From NCBI RefSeq assembly GCF_003206495.1, contig NZ_NKUF01000014.1, positions 16,571 through 80,570 of the forward strand: 64,000 nt of DNA, in the 5' to 3' direction. A program made the translations under genes and the position numbers. Source of the DNA: Gluconacetobacter entanii (GTDB lineage Bacteria; Pseudomonadota; Alphaproteobacteria; Acetobacterales; Acetobacteraceae). Of the stretch, positions 9,966-17,141 are shown in pieces. How positions within the stretch are numbered: position 1 is the first letter of the stretch; the number at the start of each line of letters is the position of its first letter. The notes under the pieces are model-generated. The model had not been told where the DNA came from, made no database searches, and saw nothing but the letters and a program-made list of their open reading frames with translations.

Positions 9966-10014
9966 GGACATGAAAAAGGCGGCCCCATTTCCGGGAGCCG
10001 CCTTTTTCATGTCC
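9966..10014. terminator. Strong bidirectional terminator between ompA-like and cysK
   Basis: A perfect 18-bp inverted repeat (arms 9966-9983 and 9997-10014) with a 13-base loop. A-rich and T-rich runs inside the arms give a run of T at the end of the GC-rich stem in both directions. It separates the convergent OmpA-like gene and cysK. Confidence 0.85.
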
Positions 10015-10022
10015 GGTTCAGG

Positions 10023-10070
10023 GAACGCTGCCTTTCCAGTCCGAAAGGCGGCCCCCAAAAAACTTTCACC
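10023..10070 (+). repeat. Right half-copy of the ~82-bp intergenic element
   Basis: This stretch matches the right half of the element seen complete at 44939-45020: GAACGC, a GCC-rich hairpin of the form GCTGCCTTT...AAAGGCGGC, then the outer arm CCCCCAAAAAACTTT. The left hairpin and left outer arm are absent. It lies between the OmpA terminator and the 3' end of cysK. Confidence 0.6.
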
Positions 10071-10087
10071 CGTTTTCAGACACCCCT

Positions 10088-11077
10088 TCAGACAAGGCCG
10101 TTGAACAGCGACGTGGAGAGGTAACGCTCCGCAAAGGACGGGGCGATGGTGACAATCGTCTTGCCCGCGTTTTCAGGCATCTGGGCCAGTTGCATGGCCG
10201 CATGCAGCGCCGCACACGACGAGATCCCCACCGGCACGCCATCAAGGCGCGCGCATCGCCGTGCCGCGGCGATCGACTCCCGCTCCGACACCGTCATGAT
10301 GCCGTCGAGGCTGTGCAGGTCGAGCGTATGGGGGCAGAAACCGGGGCCGATCCCCTGGATGCCGTGCGGGCCGGGTTCGTCACCGTTCAGGACGGCGCTT
10401 TCGACCGGTTCGACGCCAAAGACCTGCAATCCCTTCTTGCGCGGCTTCAGGCCATGGGCAATGCCGCTTGCGGTGCCCCCGGTGCCGACACCGGCGACGA
10501 CAATATCGACCTCGCCACGCGTATCGACCCAGATTTCCTCCGCCGTGGTGGCGGCATGGATGGCGGGGTTGGCGGGATTGTCGAACTGGCGCGGCATCCA
10601 TGCGCCGGGCGTGTTCTTCAGGATCGCCTCCGCCCGGGCGATCGCCCCCGCCATGCCAAGGCGCGCGGGCGTCAGTTCCAGTTGCGCATCCAGAAGGCGC
10701 AGCATCTTGCGCCGCTCGACTGACGCCCCTTCGGGCATGGTGACGATCAGGCGGTATCCCCGCGCCGCCGCGACAAAGGCCAGCGAGATCCCGGTATTGC
10801 CCGATGTCGGTTCCACCAGCGTCGTCTTGCCCGGCGTGATTTCCCCGCGCCGTTCGGCATCCATCACCATCGCGGCGCCGATCCTGTCCTTGACCGAACC
10901 AAGGGGATTGAAAAACTCCAGCTTCATCAGCAGGCGGCTTTTCAGTTCGTCCTCGCGCATCAGGTGGGGCAGTTCCACCAGTGGCGTTCCGCCGACCGTC
11001 TCTGTAATCGACCCGTACACCCTGCCGCGTGGCTGGGCGAAGCCGAATGTCATATCCTGGTCGGTCGAATCATTCAT
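10088..11077 (-). CDS. cysK: Cysteine synthase (O-acetylserine sulfhydrylase), CysK type
   Basis: PLP-dependent enzyme making cysteine from O-acetylserine and sulfide. The PLP lysine is in NPLGSVKDR, the substrate loop is EPTSGNTG, and the phosphate-binding loop is GVGTGGTASG; the 329-residue length fits. The start at 11077 was chosen because an AGGAG site lies 8 bases upstream; the longer frame to 11185 has no such site and runs through the regulatory region. It is divergent from an Rrf2 regulator, the arrangement seen for CymR/IscR-type control of sulfur genes. No serine acetyltransferase gene is adjacent. Confidence 0.92.
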   Translation of the reverse strand: MNDSTDQDMTFGFAQPRGRVYGSITETVGGTPLVELPHLMREDELKSRLLMKLEFFNPLGSVKDRIGAAMVMDAERRGEITPGKTTLVEPTSGNTGISLAFVAAARGYRLIVTMPEGASVERRKMLRLLDAQLELTPARLGMAGAIARAEAILKNTPGAWMPRQFDNPANPAIHAATTAEEIWVDTRGEVDIVVAGVGTGGTASGIAHGLKPRKKGLQVFGVEPVESAVLNGDEPGPHGIQGIGPGFCPHTLDLHSLDGIMTVSERESIAAARRCARLDGVPVGISSCAALHAAMQLAQMPENAGKTIVTIAPSFAERYLSTSLFNGLV

Positions 11078-11124
11078 ACGTCGGACTCCTGTTGGTGGGA
11101 TCATTGTGGATCGTGCCCCCTGAC

Positions 11125-11161
11125 ATAATCCACTGTCACGATGAACAGAAGCGTGGATTAT
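11125..11161. promoter_or_regulatory. Inverted repeat in cysK/rrf2 intergenic region
   Basis: A perfect 9-bp inverted repeat, ATAATCCAC at 11125-11133 and GTGGATTAT at 11153-11161, separated by 19 bp in the cysK/rrf2 divergent promoter region. It is a candidate operator for the adjacent Rrf2 regulator; the assignment is inference from position and symmetry. Confidence 0.4.
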
Positions 11162-11195
11162 CCGGGCAATTGCTGATAAATTCACCGCCAGCTAC

Positions 11196-11208
11196 TTTGT
11201 TTCACAAA
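11196..11208. promoter_or_regulatory. Palindrome upstream of the Rrf2 gene
   Basis: TTTGTTTCACAAA is a perfect palindrome with 5-bp arms around a 3-bp centre, ending 14 bp before the Rrf2 ATG. The position suits an autoregulatory operator, but no family consensus was tested. Confidence 0.35.
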
Positions 11209-11222
11209 CGGGACCGTACGAT

Positions 11223-11669
11223 ATGCTTCTTCGGTGTGACAGGACGATGATCGCAATACTGATCATGCTTGACGTGGCATTTCATGCGGGACGCAACGGA
11301 ACCGTCAGCGCAGCGGACATCGCCGACCGCGCGAACCTTGCCCGGCGCGGGATCGAACCGCTGTTGCAGACACTGTCACGTTCAGGCCTGCTGGAAAGCA
11401 TCCGTGGCCCGCGCGGGGGCTATCGCCTTGGCCGTCCGCGGCGTGACATCCTGCTGTCGGATGTGCTGGAGGTGGTGACGGCGGACGAATCCACCGATGG
11501 CGGCCCCACGGGCCAGCTTTTCGAGAAGGTGATCGAGCCGTGCTGGAAGGAGCTTGACGACATGGTTGAAAAACGATGCCGCAAGCTGACGCTCGATGAC
11601 CTGGTGAAGCGGGCGGAACATAGCGGCATGCGCCGCCCCCTGCCCGAACCGATCACCTTTTCCATCTGA
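11223..11669 (+). CDS. Rrf2-family transcriptional regulator
   Basis: 148-residue winged-helix regulator. The Rrf2 core is clear: SAADIADRANLARRGIEPLLQTL is the recognition region, SRSGLLESIRGPRGGYRLGRP is the wing, and DILLSDVLEVV follows. It lacks the three closely spaced cysteines that bind a 2Fe-2S cluster in IscR and NsrR; only two cysteines lie near the C-terminus, so it may sense through a partner as CymR does with cysteine synthase. It is divergent from cysK, which makes control of cysteine synthesis the simplest hypothesis. A downstream ATG at 11247 has a better AGGA site, but would delete conserved N-terminal residues. Confidence 0.85.
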   Translation: MLLRCDRTMIAILIMLDVAFHAGRNGTVSAADIADRANLARRGIEPLLQTLSRSGLLESIRGPRGGYRLGRPRRDILLSDVLEVVTADESTDGGPTGQLFEKVIEPCWKELDDMVEKRCRKLTLDDLVKRAEHSGMRRPLPEPITFSI

Positions 11670-11678
11670 GCCATGCTG

Positions 11679-11731
11679 CCCCCCCTGCACCGGGGGGGAC
11701 GGGCGCATCCGCCGCGTGCTGCCGCGGATGC
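11679..11731. terminator. Possible convergent terminator hairpins
   Basis: Two GC-rich hairpins lie between the convergent Rrf2 gene and the following lipoprotein gene: a 7-bp C/G stem (11679-11698) and an 8-bp stem GCATCCGC/GCGGATGC (11705-11731). Neither has a good T run, so termination here is only suggested. Confidence 0.35.
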
Positions 11732-11757
11732 CTGTGGTCACAAATCAGTGAGCCGCG

Positions 11758-12213
11758 TTATTTCGCCGCCGTGCCGACGCCCGGTGCCTCGACATGCGCC
11801 GTGATGTTCAGCGTATCGCGCGGTTCCTTTTCCCCACGGATCAGTTGCACACGGAACGTATCATTGCCGGCGTACGCCGTGTTGGGCGTATAGGTCACAT
11901 AAGTGTGATCGTTATAGTTGTAGATGAAGGCCTTGCCATGTTCCGGCGCGGGCGACACCCCGAAGGAAGCATAGGCACGGCCATCGGGCTTGCGCACCTC
12001 TACCGCGCAGTAGCCGTCATCGCTGCGCACCTGCATCGTGGTGGCCTGCGTATCCTTGCCCGTGGTCGTCAGCGGGTCCACATGGCACAGGCCCGACACC
12101 TTCATGTAGTTGTAGGGGTTGGGGGGGCCGCCGAGATTCACAGCCGGCTTGTTCATACATCCGGCGAGCAGAACGCCCGTCGTCATCATCATTGCAGACA
12201 GTCGCAGTCGCAC
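11758..12213 (-). CDS. Small lipoprotein with cadherin/Ig-like fold signature
   Basis: Predicted lipoprotein of 151 residues: an arginine-containing start, a short hydrophobic stretch and a lipobox LLAGC with the lipidated cysteine at residue 19. The mature part includes YVTYTPNTAYAGNDTFRVQL, which resembles the terminal strand pattern of bacterial cadherin-like or Ig-like repeats, so a single beta-sandwich domain is likely. I chose the GTG at 12213, which has a GGAG site 8 bases upstream; an ATG at 12192 would leave the signal peptide without its basic residues. Function is unknown; it is probably anchored in the outer membrane facing the periplasm. Confidence 0.65.
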   Translation of the reverse strand: MRLRLSAMMMTTGVLLAGCMNKPAVNLGGPPNPYNYMKVSGLCHVDPLTTTGKDTQATTMQVRSDDGYCAVEVRKPDGRAYASFGVSPAPEHGKAFIYNYNDHTYVTYTPNTAYAGNDTFRVQLIRGEKEPRDTLNITAHVEAPGVGTAAK

Positions 12214-12539
12214 TCGATCAGCTCCGCTCTCTAATAATCGTATCCATCCGGCATGCCCGCCCGGCCCGAACGCACCCGGCGCGGGACACATGCAAGGCGG
12301 ACTGCCACCGCCCCGCTCTAGAGCAACATGGCCGCAGGCGAAAGACCTATCCTTGGTGCACACGAGTCGGTGACCATGACGACAGGGCATGCACTTTTTT
12401 TGTCCGGGGGCATGTCCCCTCCCTTTTGGCCGATATCCGATTAGGGTATAGAGCCTTTCAGCATTTCAATTCTGCCGGTTCATGTGGGGCTCCACGGATC
12501 CGGCGACACCCACGCCGCAAGATCTGGAGAACCGTCCTG
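12214..12539. promoter_or_regulatory. Divergent intergenic region (326 bp)
   Basis: Non-coding stretch between two divergent envelope genes, so it must hold promoters for both. I see no conserved RNA structure, repeat or recognisable operator. The segment 12431-12480 is more AT-rich than its surroundings and is the likeliest promoter zone for the plus-strand gene. Confidence 0.4.
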
Positions 12540-13079
12540 ATGTCTTTGTCCTTTTGGCGCGCCGCGGCCGCTGGCCTGGCTCTTGCCGGTCTTGTCAATT
12601 CCGGCCATGCGCTGGCCGCAGGTCCCTGCTCCCACTCCCCCGCGCACGAGGCATTCGACGTGCAGGGCCTCAAGAGTGAACTGATGGTCACCGCGCTTTC
12701 GTGCGGCGCGCAGGACAAGTACAATAGCTTCGTCACCAAGTTCCGCCCCAAGCTGGCGAACGAGGAAAAGGTCCTGACGTCCTATTTCCACACCACCTAT
12801 GGCCGCAGCGCGCAGCGCCAGCATGACGACTACATCACGCAGCTTGCGAACGTGCAGTCCGAGCGCGGGCTGAAATCCGGCACCGCCTTCTGCCAGCAGC
12901 GCCTGTCGATGTTCGACGAAGTGCAGGTCCTCGACAGTGCCGCGGACCTGTCGAACTATGCGCAGGCAAAGGACATCCTGCAGCCCGCCTCCTACCTGAC
13001 CTGCACGGCGCCGAACCATCCCGCGCCCGCGGCCGCGCGTTCCACCACGCGCTCCACACGCCGCACGGTGCGTAGCTGA
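12540..13079 (+). CDS. Exported protein of unknown function
   Basis: 179-residue protein with a clear signal peptide (MSLSFWRAAAAGLALAG, cleavage near ALAAG). The mature region is helical and contains four cysteines (GPCSHS, LSCGAQ, FCQQR, LTCTA) that could form two disulfides, plus a motif KYNSFVTKFRP. The last ~25 residues are rich in Ala, Arg, Ser and Thr. I do not recognise a named family; it looks like a periplasmic protein. A GGAG site lies 9 bases upstream of the ATG. A hairpin terminator follows at 13147-13177, so it is probably monocistronic. Confidence 0.7.
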   Translation: MSLSFWRAAAAGLALAGLVNSGHALAAGPCSHSPAHEAFDVQGLKSELMVTALSCGAQDKYNSFVTKFRPKLANEEKVLTSYFHTTYGRSAQRQHDDYITQLANVQSERGLKSGTAFCQQRLSMFDEVQVLDSAADLSNYAQAKDILQPASYLTCTAPNHPAPAAARSTTRSTRRTVRS

Positions 13080-13146
13080 TAACGGGTCGCTGATACGGGC
13101 ACGCCCGGCGGCAATGGCGCAAGATCGCCATGGTGCGAACTGAAAA

Positions 13147-13177
13147 GGAAGGCCGGTCCATGCGTCCGGCCTTTTTT
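13147..13177 (+). terminator. Rho-independent terminator
   Basis: Stem AAGGCCGG/CCGGCCTT with a 9-base loop (13149-13172) followed by a run of T. It lies about 70 bp downstream of the exported-protein gene and ends that transcription unit ahead of parE. Confidence 0.85.
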
Positions 13178-13267
13178 GCGTGCATCCCCCGGCGCATCGG
13201 GCATTATTGCCGCGCGCAGGCATCCCGGTCTTGACATCCCACGGTCCGAAGGCACAAAGAACAGTTC

Positions 13268-15298
13268 ATGAACGACGATCTTTTCTCCAAGCCCGCAGCC
13301 CAACGCCGGACGCAGGCGCGCAAATCCCGCGCCCCCGCTGACACCCCACGGGCCGGGAGCGAAGATTACGACGCCAGCGCGATCGAGGTGCTGGAGGGGC
13401 TGGAGCCTGTGCGCCGCCGCCCCGGCATGTATATCGGCGGCACGGATGAAACCGCCTATCACCACCTGGCGTCCGAAATCCTCGATAATGCGATGGACGA
13501 GGCCGTGGCGGGCCATGCCTCGGTCATCGATGTGTCGCTGGAGGCCGGGAACTGGCTCACGATCCGCGATAACGGGCGCGGCATCCCGGTCGATCCCCAC
13601 CCCAAATTCCCGCAGCGTTCCGCGCTGGAGGTCATCCTGACGACGCTGCATGCGGGGGGCAAGTTCTCCGGCAAGGCCTATGCCACCTCCGGCGGTCTGC
13701 ATGGCGTGGGATCGTCGGTGGTCAACGCCCTGTCCGCCCGCATGGAGGTGGAGATCGCGCGCGACCGCACGCTGTGGCAGCAGGTCTATGAACGCGGCGT
13801 CCCGCTTGGCCCGGTCGAAGAGGTCGGCCCGACGCAGAACCGGCGCGGCACGCAGATCCGCTTTGTCCCCGACCCGCAGATTTTCGGCAAGCTCTACTTC
13901 TCGCCACTGCGCCTGTACCGGCTGTGCCGGTCCAAGGCGTTCCTGTTCCGTGGCGTGACCATCCGCTGGTCATGCGATCCGTCGCTGATCAAGGGCACGG
14001 ACGTCCCGGCGGAGGCCGTGCTGCATTTCCCCGGCGGCCTGGCCGACAGCCTGCGGGACGAACTGGGCAATACCGCGCTGCTGACGGATATCTGGGCCGG
14101 GGATGCGGACCTGCCGACCACGGCGGATGGCGAAAGCACCGGGCGCATGGAATGGGCCATCGCGTTTGTCGAACGCGGCACGACGGGGCTGTCGTCCTAC
14201 TGCAACACCATTCCCACCCCCAATGGCGGCACGCATGAAACCGGCTTTCGCACGGCCCTGACCAAGGGGCTGCGCAACTGGGGGGAGCAGCGCTCCAACA
14301 AGCGTGCGGCCACGATCAATGCCGATGACATCATGGGCCTGATCTCCGCCAAGCTGTCGGTCTTCATCCGTGATCCGCAGTTCCAGGGCCAGACCAAGGA
14401 GAAGCTGACCAGCAGCGAGGCCAGCCGCCTTGTGGAGACGGCGCTGCGGGACCGTTTCGACCACTGGCTGGCGGGCAACCCGCCGCAGGCGGACAACCTG
14501 CTGGCTGTGGTGATCGAGCGCGCGGAAGAGCGCCTGCGCCGCAAGGAGATGAAGGACACCCCGCGCAAGAGTGCGACGCGCCGCCTTCGCCTGCCAGGGA
14601 AGCTGACGGACTGCACCCGCGAAAACGCCGCCGAGACGGAAATCTTCCTCGTGGAGGGGGATTCGGCAGGCGGTTCCGCCAAGCAGGCGCGCAACCGCGA
14701 GACACAGGCCGTCCTGCCGCTGCGTGGCAAGATCCTCAACGTCGCCAGCGCCTCGGCGGAGAAACTGCGCGCCAACCAGGAACTGCGCGACCTGGTGGAG
14801 GCACTGGGCTGCGGCATTGGCGAACGCTTTGACGCCAGCCGCCTGCGCTATGGCCGCATCATCATCATGACGGACGCCGACGTGGATGGTGCGCATATCG
14901 CGTCACTGCTGATGACGTTCTTCTATCGCGAACTGCCCGCGCTGATCCGGGGCGGGCATCTCTATCTTGCGCAGCCTCCGCTTTATCGCCTCACGCAGGG
15001 GGGCAAGACGGTCTATGCGATGGATGATGCCGACCGCGAACGCAGGCTGAAGCGCGAGTTCAAGCCCAATGCGAAAGTCGAGGTCTCACGCTTCAAGGGG
15101 CTTGGCGAAATGCCGCCATCCGACCTGAAACAGACGACCATGGACCCGAAGCACCGCACGCTGCTGAAGGTCGTGACCCCGATGGAGGACAGCAACCTGA
15201 CACGCGAACGGGTTGAACACCTGATGGGGCGCAAGCCCGAACTGCGTTTCCAGTTCATCCAGGAACATGCGCGACAGGTGGAAAACCTCGATATCTAA
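13268..15298 (+). CDS. parE: DNA topoisomerase IV subunit B
   Basis: ATPase subunit of topoisomerase IV, which decatenates replicated chromosomes together with ParC. The GHKL ATPase region shows EVLEGLEPVRRRPGMYIGG, EILDNAMDEA and the nucleotide loop GGLHGVGSSVVNALS. The TOPRIM region shows EIFLVEGDSAGGSAKQARNR, PLRGKILNV and IIIMTDADVDGAHI. The 676 residues and the HTE-type active-site layout fit ParE rather than the longer GyrB, which usually carries extra insertions. The parC gene is not in this window. An element of the repeat family described elsewhere begins 24 bp after the stop. Confidence 0.9.
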   Translation: MNDDLFSKPAAQRRTQARKSRAPADTPRAGSEDYDASAIEVLEGLEPVRRRPGMYIGGTDETAYHHLASEILDNAMDEAVAGHASVIDVSLEAGNWLTIRDNGRGIPVDPHPKFPQRSALEVILTTLHAGGKFSGKAYATSGGLHGVGSSVVNALSARMEVEIARDRTLWQQVYERGVPLGPVEEVGPTQNRRGTQIRFVPDPQIFGKLYFSPLRLYRLCRSKAFLFRGVTIRWSCDPSLIKGTDVPAEAVLHFPGGLADSLRDELGNTALLTDIWAGDADLPTTADGESTGRMEWAIAFVERGTTGLSSYCNTIPTPNGGTHETGFRTALTKGLRNWGEQRSNKRAATINADDIMGLISAKLSVFIRDPQFQGQTKEKLTSSEASRLVETALRDRFDHWLAGNPPQADNLLAVVIERAEERLRRKEMKDTPRKSATRRLRLPGKLTDCTRENAAETEIFLVEGDSAGGSAKQARNRETQAVLPLRGKILNVASASAEKLRANQELRDLVEALGCGIGERFDASRLRYGRIIIMTDADVDGAHIASLLMTFFYRELPALIRGGHLYLAQPPLYRLTQGGKTVYAMDDADRERRLKREFKPNAKVEVSRFKGLGEMPPSDLKQTTMDPKHRTLLKVVTPMEDSNLTRERVEHLMGRKPELRFQFIQEHARQVENLDI

Positions 15299-15322
15299 GA
15301 CGACGGACTGCCTTTAGATTCC

Positions 15323-15405
15323 AAAAGTTTTTGGTGAAGCTTTTTCCAAAAAGCTTCAAAAGACGCCGCATTTTTCGATCAAAAGGCGGCACCCAAAAAC
15401 TTTTA
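15323..15405 (+). repeat. Intergenic three-stem repeat element, copy A
   Basis: 83-bp element with outer arms AAAAGTTTTTGGTG and CACCCAAAAACTTTT (pairing with one unpaired base), a first inner hairpin GAAGCTTTTT-CC-AAAAAGCTTC (perfect 10-bp stem), and a second inner hairpin of the type GCCGC...GGCGGC. It lies between the parE stop and the bidirectional terminator. Copies B and C are nearly identical. Confidence 0.85.
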
Positions 15406-15410
15406 TCCGT

Positions 15411-15457
15411 AAAAAAAGGACGCCCCACCCGGCGATACGGTGGCGGCGTCCTTTTTT
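15411..15457. terminator. Bidirectional terminator between parE and nuoM
   Basis: Inverted repeat AAAAAAGGACGCC/GGCGTCCTTTTTT with a 20-base loop; a T run follows the stem on either strand. It sits between the convergent parE and nuoM genes. Confidence 0.85.
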
Positions 15458-15470
15458 CCTTGGAGCAGCC

Positions 15471-16988
15471 CTACCCGGCGGCGGTCCGCACCACGGGCGC
15501 CACGCTGTCGGAGGCCACGACCGGCGCAGGCTGCACGAGGCTTGTGACCGTGGGGTTGAACACCCGCAGGAACGTGCCCGGATGGATGCCCATCCACAGC
15601 GTCACCACCGCAAGCGGCACCAGCACCGCAAGTTCCGGCCCCGTCAGGTCCCGCAGCAGGGCGACCATGCCGCCCGCCGCCTGCCCGAACATCACGCGGC
15701 GATACAGCACCAGCATGTAGACCGCGCCGAGGATCATGCTCGACCCGCCAAGGAACGCCAGCCAGAAGGAGACGTGGATCGCGCCGACCATCACCAGCAG
15801 TTCACCCACGAACGCCCCGGTGCCCGGCAGGCCGATATTGGCCATCACGAACAGCATCGTCAGCGTGGCGAGCACCGGCATCTTGTGCGCCACCCCGGCA
15901 AAGGCCGAGATTTCGCGCGTTTCCGCCCGCCACGACACGGCGGAGACACAGAAGAACAGCGCCGCGATCACGATGCCATGCGACAGCATCTGGAAGATCG
16001 CGCCATCAATCCCCTCCGGCGTCAGGGTGAACAGGCCGATCGCGATCACCCCCATGTGGGAGAAGGAGGAATAGGCAATCACCCGCTTCATGTCCGTCTG
16101 CGCCAGCGCGATGATGGCGGCATAGATGACGGCCACGACACCCAGCGTCAGGACATAGGGCGCGAACACCCGCGCCGCGTCGGGGAACATCAGCACGCCA
16201 AAGCGCAGCAGTCCATAGGCCCCGGCCTTCGACAGCACGCCCGACAGCATGACGGAGGCAGGCGTCGGGGCCTCGGTATAGGCATCGGGCAGCCACGCAT
16301 GCAGCGGGAACAGCGGCAGCTTCACCCCGAACGCCAGGATGAACCCGGCCAGCAGCCAGCCCTGCATCGAATGGGAGAAGGTGGTGTGCTGCAATGTCGG
16401 GATATCGGTGGTGCCCGCCACATTCCACATCACCAGCAGCGCGACCAGCATGAACAGCGACCCGCCAAAGGTGAACAGGAAGAACTGTAGCGAGGCCCAG
16501 ACCCGCTTCGGTCCACCCCACACCCCGATCATCAGGCTGCCGGGCAGGAGCGTCGCCTCGTAAAAGACATAGAACAGCACGAGGTCCAGTGCGGAAAACA
16601 GGCCGATCAGCGTGGTTTCCAGCAGCAGCATCGCGACCATGTAGTCACGCACCCGCGTATTCACCAGCTTCCACCCGCCAATGATGGCAAGCGGGGTGAG
16701 GAAGGTGGACAGCAGCACGAACATCAGGCTGATGCCATCGACGACCGCATGGTACGACACGCCAAAGGCGGAGGCCCATGATGCGCGCTGCTCGAACTGC
16801 ACCCCGGCATGGGTGGGATCGAACTGCGCCCACATCACCAGGGACAGGACGAACACGATCGCACTGGTCCACAGCGCCACCCAGCGCGCGGAGGTTTCGA
16901 CCGCTTCGGTCGTACCTCGCGTCAGCATGATGGCCAGAACGCCCCCTAGGGGCAGATATGTGACGAGGGAAAGCAGGATCGGGTGCAC
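15471..16988 (-). CDS. nuoM: NADH-quinone oxidoreductase subunit M (solitary)
   Basis: Antiporter-like membrane subunit of respiratory complex I, with about 14 transmembrane helices over 505 residues. Key charged residues for proton pumping are intact: the glutamate in FYVFYEATLLPG, the lysine in FGVKLPLFPLHAWLPDAY, the lysine in GVLSKAGAYG and the glutamate in AFVGELLVM. The quality of these motifs argues for a functional subunit rather than a pseudogene. It starts with GTG behind a weak GAGA site. No other nuo gene is near: it is downstream of mutL on the same strand and convergent with parE. It might serve a complex I encoded elsewhere, or another antiporter-like complex. Confidence 0.88.
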   Translation of the reverse strand: MHPILLSLVTYLPLGGVLAIMLTRGTTEAVETSARWVALWTSAIVFVLSLVMWAQFDPTHAGVQFEQRASWASAFGVSYHAVVDGISLMFVLLSTFLTPLAIIGGWKLVNTRVRDYMVAMLLLETTLIGLFSALDLVLFYVFYEATLLPGSLMIGVWGGPKRVWASLQFFLFTFGGSLFMLVALLVMWNVAGTTDIPTLQHTTFSHSMQGWLLAGFILAFGVKLPLFPLHAWLPDAYTEAPTPASVMLSGVLSKAGAYGLLRFGVLMFPDAARVFAPYVLTLGVVAVIYAAIIALAQTDMKRVIAYSSFSHMGVIAIGLFTLTPEGIDGAIFQMLSHGIVIAALFFCVSAVSWRAETREISAFAGVAHKMPVLATLTMLFVMANIGLPGTGAFVGELLVMVGAIHVSFWLAFLGGSSMILGAVYMLVLYRRVMFGQAAGGMVALLRDLTGPELAVLVPLAVVTLWMGIHPGTFLRVFNPTVTSLVQPAPVVASDSVAPVVRTAAG

Positions 16989-17141
16989 GTCAGTCTCATC
17001 GCCATGAAAGGATGGACCGAACTTAGGGACATTACGGAAATGAAATCCAGCCGCCCGCCGCTCACGTTCTGCCGAGCAGCCCGCCCCGGCACCCCTTACA
17101 CACCGCCCGCGCGCACCGGAATGGCGGGGTGCGCCATGGGT

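Noticed and set aside
10146..11123. Plus-strand frame opposite cysK
   Set aside because: No motifs; the minus-strand PLP-enzyme motifs are unambiguous.
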